A stretch of DNA of 64,000 nt, taken from assembly GCA_965207495.1 (NCBI GenBank), contig OZ242287.1:744001-808000 (forward strand), in the 5' to 3' direction. Made by a program: the position numbers and the translations under genes. Of this stretch, positions 33,973-41,545 are shown one piece after another; within the stretch, counting starts at the first letter, position 1; every line of letters begins with the position of its first letter. This DNA is from Bin5 sp965207495. Lineage in GTDB: Bacteria > Chloroflexota > Anaerolineae > Caldilineales > Caldilineaceae. The notes below the pieces were generated by a model. The model was not told where the DNA came from. It saw only the letters and a program-made list of their open reading frames with translations, and searched no databases.

Positions 33973-34216
33973 GTTCCGTTGACATTTTGGGAAGGTTGTT
34001 CAGATTTCAACCAGAACGGAAAGCCTGCAGGCCTGTTTAGGATGTTTCTCGCCTGAATGTTGAAGGAGACAAAACCAAATGATCCGCGAAGTCACGCGAA
34101 GGGCCGCGAAGAACACCAAAGGCGTATCGGATTTTCTTTGCGCAGCTGCGCCGCCCTTCGACGATCAGGCGTAATTTGCACCCGGACGTCGTTGTTCAGA
34201 CAAACGTCAACGAGCC
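33973..34216. mobile_element. 244-bp non-autonomous derivative (MITE) of the IS5-type element
   Basis: Flanked by CTAG at 33969-33972 and 34217-34220. Left end GTTCCGTTGACATTTTG; right end, reversed, GGCTCGTTGACGTTTG: the same terminal repeats as the 822-bp element at 12069. The inside has no transposase. It contains CCGCGAAG-rich sequence and CAAAGGCGTATCGGATTTTC, also seen near 30420. Confidence 0.85.
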
Positions 34217-34220
34217 CTAG

Positions 34221-34504
34221 TTAAATGCGCTTATTGGGCGTACTCATTTCCCAGCTTGGCAGAGGCCGATCCCAACCCCAAACCACCCCAATCGCCGCTT
34301 TCAGCCTAGATGCGAATCTCCAGACCGCACAGGAAGCCAGTAGAGGCCCGTAATCGCCCTTTTGGGGCATGGCACCTTGCAATCCTGCCCAACACGCCCC
34401 CCGCCGGGCCCGCCCTCCCCTGCCCGGCCCCCAGCCACCCCCACCGCAACGCCCGCCAGGAGCAACTGCACTCCGACCTCATCGCGCTCCCCTACCCGGG
34501 CGCC
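34221..34504. other. Gene-free region
   Basis: Pro-codon-like C-rich DNA (GCCCGCCCTCCCCTGCCCGG) without a supported gene. Confidence 0.4.
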
Positions 34505-34735
34505 TCAACCCTCCCGGCTCAACCAGGCTGCCAGCCAAAGACCTGCCAAAATGAACGGCGCGATGTACAGGGCATCCAGCCACTCTTTTACAGTCCCGTC
34601 AGGCAGCCCGAGGACATCCACGACCAAATCAGACGTAAGATGGTCGATAACAAACGCTGCCACCAGGACCATTATGCTGAACAAGCGATGCTTCATCTCA
34701 TTTCGCGTTCGAAACGGCCATTTTGACTTGCTCAT
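34505..34735 (-). CDS. Small membrane protein
   Basis: 76 residues, ATG at 34735 with AGGTGACAGGG upstream. Basic N-terminus (MSKSKWPFRTRNEMKHR), then two hydrophobic segments (LFSIMVLVAAFVI at about 18-30 and ALYIAPFILAGLWLAAWL at about 55-72) separated by an acidic loop. Likely two helices with both ends inside. No family recognised. It stands alone next to the secreted protein gene at 34949. Confidence 0.55.
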   Translation of the reverse strand: MSKSKWPFRTRNEMKHRLFSIMVLVAAFVIDHLTSDLVVDVLGLPDGTVKEWLDALYIAPFILAGLWLAAWLSREG

Positions 34736-34948
34736 ATCCCTGTCACCTAAAGGAACGATGCGGCATACCTCTTCTTGCTATTGAACCATTCCTGGTCAAC
34801 TCAAGTTTGGGATGCCGAGAAAATTTGCAGAGAGGGTCATTCGTCTGAAATCAATAGATCGCAGACCGAAACAGCAGCGAGACAGAGGAGGAAGAGAATG
34901 GCAACAAGAGGGAGTCGCGCCATTCTCTCTCACCTCGCCTGCAGTACC

Positions 34949-35599
34949 TCACCAGCTGATATAGGTCACCGTGTGGCCCGGATCAAGCGTAAAGACATAG
35001 GGCTTGTTGGTGTCATACTCGTTATCCGGATAGTAGGTGCTCACGCGCAGCAGCGTCTTGTCCCCTTCTTCAACATAGTCGATCACAACCGACTTGCCGG
35101 TCAAGGGGTTGGTGCCCTCATAGCGTGTGATCCTGGGCGAATCGGGCAAGTAGGGGCCGGGCTGCGCGCTGCCGTCAGCGCCAATGAACCAGTACTGCAG
35201 ACCGCCTACGACAGAACAAATCTGGGCGGGCCTGGCCGCGTGCGTTATGTGGCAGTCGATCCCCGTGTACACCGGCCCCGTACCGGAGGCGCCGCCGCCG
35301 CCGCCTGAACCACCCGGAGGGTTGCCGCTCGGAGGAGGAGGAGGATTGCCGCCAGAGCCGGGTGGCGTAGGACTGCCGCCGGACCCGGCGGGAGGCGGAA
35401 CACCTGGCAACGGAGGAATGTGGGTATCGTGGCCGCCATTGGCGTGGTCCGCGGCGCTGCAATGGCCGGGCGTGAGCCTGCCGTCCGGGAACCTGCAATG
35501 GCCTTCACCCTCGCTGGATGGGTGGGCCAACGCCGCCGCCGGCAGCGCCAGCGCCGCAATCAGAACTGCGAAAATGGCCAAAAATCGATACTTCGTCAT
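34949..35599 (-). CDS. Secreted protein with Pro/Gly-rich linker, unknown function
   Basis: 216 residues, ATG at 35599 with GGAGACATT upstream. Signal peptide 1-25 (ending AALAHP). Residues 26-60 hold a His/Cys-rich segment resembling YHYH-type motifs (GHCRFPDGRLTPGHCSAADHANGGHDTH). Then a Pro/Gly linker to about 105, and a C-terminal domain with two Cys (DCHITHAARPAQICS) and a late beta pattern ending LDPGHTVTYISW. The His and Cys spacing could bind metal, which is inference. No paralogue in the window. Confidence 0.75.
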   Translation of the reverse strand: MTKYRFLAIFAVLIAALALPAAALAHPSSEGEGHCRFPDGRLTPGHCSAADHANGGHDTHIPPLPGVPPPAGSGGSPTPPGSGGNPPPPPSGNPPGGSGGGGGASGTGPVYTGIDCHITHAARPAQICSVVGGLQYWFIGADGSAQPGPYLPDSPRITRYEGTNPLTGKSVVIDYVEEGDKTLLRVSTYYPDNEYDTNKPYVFTLDPGHTVTYISW

Positions 35600-35955
35600 C
35601 GTAATGTCTCCTTTTCTTTCCCGCCTGCACAGATGAATCGGTTTGCGGGTTCAAATAGGTGACGCTGCCCGCGCCGGCCATGTTTCCTATTGCCATAATA
35701 CTGACATGGGAAACAGTCATATTGACACACTAATGACATTTAAGCGCCAAATTATGCGGTTTTCGTCATTGCCGAATGGGAATACGACTGCGGCGGCCGC
35801 CTTGCCGGCCTGGTCCGTCTCTCCTGAAACGAACAGGCTCGGCGCGACCCCCCTTTCTTGGGAAAGCAGAGAAGGCAACAACCGGACCGGCTGGCGGAGG
35901 ATAGAGGCGCCCGCGCGGGGTGCCTCCCCGAATATGCCCTGCTGTATGCGTGAAG
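35600..35955. other. Intergenic region between secreted protein and hybrid kinase 3' end
   Basis: Contains GTTTCC and GGAAAC half-sites about 21 bases apart near 35681-35713, and TTGACACACTAATGACATTT near 35723. The promoter for the 34949 gene must lie here, but I cannot assign it. No gene seen. Confidence 0.4.
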
Positions 35956-38340
35956 TCAGGCGGATGACGACTTTTTCATACGGTAGCCGACGTGAGGTTC
36001 GGTGAAGATGTATCTGGGATCTTGTGCATCGTCACTCAGCTTGCGGCGCAGTCTCTGTACCACGGTGCGGGCCAGCCCTGCGTCGCCGGAATTCCCCGCC
36101 CCCCAGACCCGGTGGAGCAGCTGCTGGTGGGTCACAACCAGACCGGCACTGGTCGACAGCTCGTAGAGCAGAGCATACTCGGTCGCGGTCAGCACGACCG
36201 GCCGTCCGGCCACCGCCACGCGGCGTTCCGCATAGTTGATCACCAGATCTTCCAGGACATAGTTTTCGGGCTGTCCCAGATAGCCGATACCGGCGCGTTG
36301 GCGCAAGACCGACCTGATGCGCGCGGCCAGCTCTGTGGGCGAGAAGGGTTTCACCACATAGTCGGCGGCCCCTGTGTCGAAGGCCTTGGCAATGACGTTC
36401 TCCTGGCCGTAGGCGGACAGGAAGATGACGGGCAGAGCAGTTTTTTCCAGGATTTCCCTCATCAGATCGATCCCGTCAACGCCCGGCAGCATCATGTCCA
36501 ACAGGACGAGATGGGGCTCCCTCTCCGCTATCAGACGATCGACATCCTCCGGTTCTCCGGTCACGATCGGGTCATACCCTGATTTGGAGAGGGCGTCGCG
36601 GATGTATCTGAGAGCGTGGGGCTCGTCGTCCACGACGAGGATGCGCGTCCGCTCCTGCGTCTCATTGCCGGGTTCGGCAGCGAAGGGCGCCGGTTCGGCA
36701 GCGCCTGCGGCTGGCTCTCTCTCGGCGACTGGAACCGAAAAGATGAAGCGCGCGCCCTGGCCGGGTCCGTCGCTTTCGGCCCAGATGCGGCCCCCGTGCG
36801 CTTCGACAATGCCTTTGCAGATCGCGAGGCCCAGCCCCGACCCTGCAAGGTCCCCCTGCCGGTCCTCCCCGTCGACGCGGGAGAATTTTCTGAACAGCAG
36901 CGGCAGCCGCTCGGCAGGTATACCTCTGCCCTCGTCGGCGACTGAGACAACCACCTGAAACTGTTTCAGCTCTGCGCGCACCGTGATCGTGGACAACTCG
37001 TTGGAATACTTGGCCGCATTGGAGAGCAGGTTGCTGAGGACCTGGACGATACGGCGTCTGTCGGTCATGACCTGCGGCAGATCCGGGGCAACGTCGATTT
37101 GAATTCTGTTCCTGCGGCCTGAACTCATGAACATGATGCGGGCCTCGTCCAAGAGCGTGGCGGGATCGGACGGCTCCGGGGCGACGGAAAGCGTGCCCGT
37201 CTCGATGCGAGCCACATCGAGCAGGTCGCGTATCAGGCTGCGCATGCGGTCGGCCTGATCTGAAATGATGCGGTGGAACTGGCGTATTTCGGCGGGGTCG
37301 AGCGAGGATGCTTCGTCGAGGAGGGTATTTGCAGAGCCTCTGATTGAGGTCAGCGGAGTCTGCAGCTCGTGGCTCACCATCCCCATGAATTCGGCGCGCA
37401 GCCGCTCCATCTCCTCGAGCGGCGACATATCCTGCATCGTCACGACAACCGACTCGACCACGCCCTCCTGTGAGTAGATCGGCGTGGCGTTAATCAGTGT
37501 CTTGATGCTGCGGCCGTCGGGGACCTTCATCACGATCTCTTCAAGGCGCACGGTCTCGCCGGTGCTGAGTAACTGGGCCAGGGGGAACTCGCCGAGGGCG
37601 ATCTCGCGTCCGTCAGCGCGCCGGCAGGTCACTTGTTCGAGGAGATCCTCCAGAGAGCTGCCGGGCATGTGCAGGTTGCTGACGATTCTTCTGGCCTCTC
37701 GATTGAGAGAGACCGGTACCCCTGCTTCTGCGTCGAATACGACGACACCGACAGGCGAGGTGTTGATCAGGGTTTCCAGGTCGTTCCTGGCCCGCTGCTC
37801 GTCGCGGTACCGGCGGGCGTTGGCGATGACGAGCGCGGCCTGGGACGCAAACATGACCAGGGTCTCTTCATCTTCGGCGGAAAACTCTTCTGTCCCGGCG
37901 AGAAAGATGTTGCCGACGCGTTCTTCGCGGTGGTGGATAGGCGCAGTCAGAAAGGAGACCGGGATTCTGAAGCCTCTGGGCAAGGGGGGTTCGGGAAGGT
38001 TGAAGTCCCTGATGTGGCTGATTAAATCAGGAAGGCGAATCGGTTCCGGGATATTGCTGAGGTGTTCGAAGAGTTTCAATGCATCAGGCATATCCCACAG
38101 ACCTTGGGCATCTTCGGAATCTATGCCGGAGGAGAGAAAGTCGTCGGCCTGGCCCGTTTCGTCGAGGAGGGTGAGCACGCCAAATCCGGCGCTGGTCAGA
38201 GCGCAGGCGGAATCCAGGACGCGTTGCAGAACGGAGTCGAAGTCGAGGCTCTGGTTTATGCACTGGCTGGCCTTGCTCAACCGGGAAAGGCGGTCCCTCA
38301 ATGCTTCATTTTCCTGTATGAGTTCTTCGGGGGGCTTCAT
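35956..38340 (-). CDS. Hybrid histidine kinase with receiver and OmpR-type DNA-binding domain, paralogue
   Basis: 794 residues, same order as the 27250 protein: GAF-like (about 20-165), PAS-like (about 180-300), HisKA VSHELQTPL (His324), HATPase (NLLSNAAKYS, DEGRGIP, GLGLAICKG), receiver with Asp615 in LVLLDMMLPGVDG and VVKPF, and winged helix ending YIFTEPHVGYRMK. The acceptor and ATP motifs are all present, so it should be active. CAGGGAGACAAAG precedes the ATG. No transmembrane segment, so the signal is cytosolic or membrane-permeant. The closest divergent gene is the coiled-coil exported protein at 38979, a possible target. Confidence 0.93.
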   Translation of the reverse strand: MKPPEELIQENEALRDRLSRLSKASQCINQSLDFDSVLQRVLDSACALTSAGFGVLTLLDETGQADDFLSSGIDSEDAQGLWDMPDALKLFEHLSNIPEPIRLPDLISHIRDFNLPEPPLPRGFRIPVSFLTAPIHHREERVGNIFLAGTEEFSAEDEETLVMFASQAALVIANARRYRDEQRARNDLETLINTSPVGVVVFDAEAGVPVSLNREARRIVSNLHMPGSSLEDLLEQVTCRRADGREIALGEFPLAQLLSTGETVRLEEIVMKVPDGRSIKTLINATPIYSQEGVVESVVVTMQDMSPLEEMERLRAEFMGMVSHELQTPLTSIRGSANTLLDEASSLDPAEIRQFHRIISDQADRMRSLIRDLLDVARIETGTLSVAPEPSDPATLLDEARIMFMSSGRRNRIQIDVAPDLPQVMTDRRRIVQVLSNLLSNAAKYSNELSTITVRAELKQFQVVVSVADEGRGIPAERLPLLFRKFSRVDGEDRQGDLAGSGLGLAICKGIVEAHGGRIWAESDGPGQGARFIFSVPVAEREPAAGAAEPAPFAAEPGNETQERTRILVVDDEPHALRYIRDALSKSGYDPIVTGEPEDVDRLIAEREPHLVLLDMMLPGVDGIDLMREILEKTALPVIFLSAYGQENVIAKAFDTGAADYVVKPFSPTELAARIRSVLRQRAGIGYLGQPENYVLEDLVINYAERRVAVAGRPVVLTATEYALLYELSTSAGLVVTHQQLLHRVWGAGNSGDAGLARTVVQRLRRKLSDDAQDPRYIFTEPHVGYRMKKSSSA

Positions 38341-38978
38341 CTTTGTCTCCCTGTCTGGTAAGAAGGCGCACTGAAAAAGTCAGACGCCGGCCCAAGGGCT
38401 GGTTGCCGGCCCTGAAATGTGCAGCATATGGCGCAGACTGTCCCTATTCTACCATTCACGGAAAAATGACACAACACTGATACAAAAAAAAGAGATATTT
38501 ACATACAAATGACATTTCGCCGCGATATAATACATTGCTCGCGTTCAACGAATGGAAACGGATGCGCAGGTGGATCATATTCTCGACAGTGTCAACGGCA
38601 ACGGAAACACCCTGAATCAGTACGGACATTTTCGACCGGTTCTGCCTTGATTAAAGAACCCCCTCAGTCCGTCTTCCGGCGCCCCGCACCGGAAGACGGC
38701 TGTCTTCTATGTATGAAAAGTTTATGTATGAAACGTTCTATGAGTCAGGTGCCATGTTTCACCGCCCGCACAGCCGCACTCCCGCCAAGACCCACCACGC
38801 AAATCCTGCTTGACCCGGTATGCAATGACCTCTTTCCGAATCTCACACAAGGCCCCTCATGCGTCTCCCGGCAAGACATCTCACCCATGCATCATGCACA
38901 TACTTTCTGTCGATGTGACCGCATCTGAGAGATTACGAGCCACCACGCGCAACCTGACCCATCAAGGAGACGCCGCCC
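38341..38978. other. Divergent intergenic region
   Basis: About 640 bases between the kinase start and the coiled-coil protein. 38460-38535 is AT-rich with ATGACA repeated (ATGACACAACACTG, AAATGACATTTCG) and TATAAT at 38528-38533. A hairpin is at 38669-38699. No gene supported. Confidence 0.5.
38669..38699. terminator. Hairpin, possible terminator
   Basis: Perfect 11-bp stem CCGTCTTCCGG / CCGGAAGACGG with a 9-base loop, followed on the plus strand by CTGTCTTCT. No gene ends close by on either strand, so it may be a leader structure of the 38979 gene or the end of an unseen transcript. Confidence 0.4.
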
Positions 38979-39581
38979 GTGAAGCGCATCAACCTCTATG
39001 CCATTATCGTGGTCGCAATTCTGTTTTTCCTCTTCTGTCTCGCCGCCATCAACGCCAACGCCCAGGAAGCCGACAACGACGAGAGTCTCGTCACTCGTCT
39101 GGGCGAACGCGTCGAGGCGCTGTCTGCCCGTGTCGACATGCTTGACGAACGCATAACCGGCACTGAAGACGCAGACCTGCTGGACGAACTGCAAGATGCA
39201 ACAGATAACCTTGCACTCCGTGTCGAAGAGCTTGAGCGCGAACTGCTCTCTTTCGAGGATTTATCAGATCGCCTGGCCGATCTCGAAGCCATCTGGGAAG
39301 GGCCTGGACCTGCCTACCTCGACCACGGCCACTGCGTCCTCGCCACATCCGGCGCTGGCGGCCCCATCCTCACCCTGCAGCACGAAACCATTGTCCGCTA
39401 CATGGCCCAGTTCGACGCCTTGCCCCCCGAATACAGCGTGTATTCCGTCCAGGGCGACCCCAAAAGCAGCGAAATTCTGATTTTCTACGTGACCCGCGGT
39501 CAAAGGCCGCTCTACGTGATCGAACGCTGGTACGGCTGCGAATTCCGCGGCAGCAGCGACTGGATGGAGGCCGAGGGGTAG
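38979..39581 (+). CDS. Exported coiled-coil protein with C-terminal two-Cys domain
   Basis: 200 residues from a GTG preceded by AAGGAGACGCC. Signal peptide or anchor 1-29 (IIVVAILFFLFCLAAINANA). Residues 35-105 are a heptad-type coiled coil (RLGERVEALSARVDMLDERI). The C-terminal domain (about 110-200) has two Cys (HCVLAT and RWYGCEF) and strands EILIFYVTRG and PLYVIERW. First of three related small genes: the next, at 39735, shares this plan, and the third is cut short. Function unknown; probably trimeric or dimeric at the cell surface. Confidence 0.8.
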   Translation: MKRINLYAIIVVAILFFLFCLAAINANAQEADNDESLVTRLGERVEALSARVDMLDERITGTEDADLLDELQDATDNLALRVEELERELLSFEDLSDRLADLEAIWEGPGPAYLDHGHCVLATSGAGGPILTLQHETIVRYMAQFDALPPEYSVYSVQGDPKSSEILIFYVTRGQRPLYVIERWYGCEFRGSSDWMEAEG

Positions 39582-39734
39582 GGCGTCCGCCAAAGCGGGA
39601 GGTCAGACCCGCGGCAGCCACCACCAAGGCGGGGCCGATACGCCGCAAGGCCGTCGTTCCGCTCATCTTTTAACTATTGGGAACAGAGTACCCATGTATT
39701 GACCCGGGGGTACGAAGAGAGAGGAAGCCCTGCC

Positions 39735-40214
39735 ATGAAACGCACGCTGATCATTATCGCGTTACTGACTACGCTCGCGCCCGCCCTGCTGTTCGCTCAG
39801 GGCGACATTACGCTTGAGGGACTGAATAACACGCTGCAAGCCCTGTCCACCGACCTGGTTATTCTCGCCAAAGAGCTCAGAAGACTGGATGAGCGGGTGG
39901 CCGCTTTGGAAGCAACGCCCGCAACTGCGCCCACCCCGACCATGGCGACGTGCGATCTGACGCTCAGGCTGCCCGGCGATCCTGTACAACTTAACGAAGA
40001 GACCAAGGCCGCCCATCGCACGCAGTTCGGCAGAGAGCCGCCCATGTTCATGGCGATTATCAAGGTCGTCTGGCACCTGGATGGACGAGTACAGATCTAT
40101 TACGCGTCCGGGCGTAGCGGGAACTACCGTAGCGTGTCCGAACTGTGGGACGGCTGCGACTATGCAGGCCATACACCTTGGAAGGAATTCGATGACATCA
40201 ACGACTTCCGCTAG
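39735..40214 (+). CDS. Exported coiled-coil protein, paralogue
   Basis: 159 residues from the ATG at 39735. Signal peptide 1-22 (LIIIALLTTLAPALLFAQ). Short coiled coil (about 30-60), Ala/Pro/Thr linker, then a domain with Cys in MATCDLTLRL and in ELWDGCDYAG, and strands AIIKVVWHLDGRVQIYY. The positions of the two Cys and the following aromatic residues match the 38979 protein. They are 150 bases apart and likely arose by duplication. Confidence 0.78.
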   Translation: MKRTLIIIALLTTLAPALLFAQGDITLEGLNNTLQALSTDLVILAKELRRLDERVAALEATPATAPTPTMATCDLTLRLPGDPVQLNEETKAAHRTQFGREPPMFMAIIKVVWHLDGRVQIYYASGRSGNYRSVSELWDGCDYAGHTPWKEFDDINDFR

Positions 40215-40227
40215 AGGAGACACCCCC

Positions 40228-40335
40228 GTGAAACGCGAAAACCCGTACGCCCTCGTTCTTGGCGCGACCGCCTTTTCCCTCGTCCGCCTCGCCGCGGTCA
40301 GCGCCAACGCACGCGTAAGCGCAGATGAAAAGTGA
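40228..40335 (+). pseudogene. Truncated third copy of the coiled-coil protein gene
   Basis: GTG at 40228 after GAGGAGACACC opens a 35-residue frame (MKRENPYALVLGATAF then AAVSANARVSADEK). The ribosome site, GTG start and first residues copy the start of the 38979 gene (AAGGAGACGCC, MKRINLYAIIVVAILF, INANAQEAD), but the frame ends just after the signal peptide. Probably a decayed copy; a tiny exported peptide is possible. Confidence 0.55.
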
Positions 40336-40596
40336 AACGCAAAGTGCCGCTTGATTCCGCTTAAATGCCGCGCCCGGCCAGCCGGCGGTGCGCGCAAGCG
40401 TGTAACCCGGGGATATGTCCAATCGAATGCGCATTCAACCCGAGGAACCGCCGGCGGCTGAGGTGGCGGAATCAAAAGCAGGAGAGCGGAGCTGACAGGA
40501 AGCACAAGAGGCACGAGGCGAAGGCATCCTCGAAAAGGGCGTCAGAGGAAGAGTTAAGGAGTGAATGGCGCGAAACAATCCGTGTTCAGGAGCAGA
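40336..40596. other. Gene-free region
   Basis: No gene, hairpin or repeat that I can support. Confidence 0.4.
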
Positions 40597-40863
40597 ATGA
40601 TGGAAGAGCCAAGGATTCCCAGTTCATACCACACATTTATGCGGCTAATCAGGAGATTTCAGGAGGAAGACCCGGGCGCGCGTCGGAAGGTGCTGAAGCT
40701 GCGCATCATGAATCTGCTGGATCTGCCGCCAGAGATGGATGACCCGTATTGGGACGAGCCGGAGCTGTCCTATCTGCGGTCGAGTCGGACACGCCGGCAA
40801 CTGTTCGAAGACCGCTTCAACCTGGCGATGCACAAGGTACGGAAGGAAGAAAGCAAGTCGTGA
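40597..40863 (+). CDS. Small hypothetical basic protein
   Basis: 88 residues from the ATG at 40597, chosen because AGGAG lies five bases upstream; a GTG at 40561 is possible. All-helical, highly charged: PSSYHTFMRLIRRFQEED, ARRKVLKLRIMNLLDLPPEM, then a basic tail ending HKVRKEESKS. No signal peptide or membrane segment. No family recognised. Protein-like composition and a proper ribosome site support a real gene. Confidence 0.55.
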   Translation: MMEEPRIPSSYHTFMRLIRRFQEEDPGARRKVLKLRIMNLLDLPPEMDDPYWDEPELSYLRSSRTRRQLFEDRFNLAMHKVRKEESKS

Positions 40864-41545
40864 TTAGCCCAAATTTGGGGAACTATCAAGCTGACCGGCC
40901 AAAACAGAACGAACATGCTGCAACGGCAGTGTATTCGGGTGGCAGAGGCTGTGGCTGGTTTTCAAGCGGATGGGAGGTTTTCCTGGTAAGATGTAATCGG
41001 GTCTGTTCTGGAGTGGGTTTTGGCACTCTTGATCGAATACGGCCTCACCATTCCGCTGACGACGGTTATCGTGTTCGCAGTCGGTCTTTTCAGTGACTAA
41101 CTGCAAATGGACAAGTACGAAGCCATGGCATTCGTGAGCGGTGAAATATGCAGGCTGACCGGCGTATACCGCGCCCGCTGTCATCCGGCAGTCCAGATCG
41201 AACTCGATGAGGGCGGGATCTTTCCGCCTTGCGCGGCCGGCGGGAGTCAGCATACCGCTACGTGGGATTACGTGGGTTCATTTTAGATTGGCTAGTCAAG
41301 CTGAAAGTTCCCAATTTCTGGGTCTGACTGGTAGGGTAAAGAAGCTTGGGAACGGCCAAGCCGTCCCCAGGCACAGCTTAGCTTGCCACGAGGCCGGGTC
41401 CGATGCGCGCATTGCTCAGGGCTCTGTCGCCAACCCTGTCTCGGCAAAGACTGGACCCGGACCTATCCGAAGACCCAGACACCCGCCCTCGCAGTCGTCA
41501 CGGAAACAAGCGGGTGGGGCACAACGTCGCAGTCGGGACAATCCA
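40864..41545. other. Gene-free region
   Basis: About 680 bases before the transglycosylase. A 26-codon hydrophobic frame beginning at a TTG near 41021 (ALLIEYGLTIPLTTVIVFA) after GGAGTGGG could be a very small membrane peptide, but one case is not evidence. The transglycosylase frame is open from 41207, but its upstream part is not protein-like. Confidence 0.4.
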
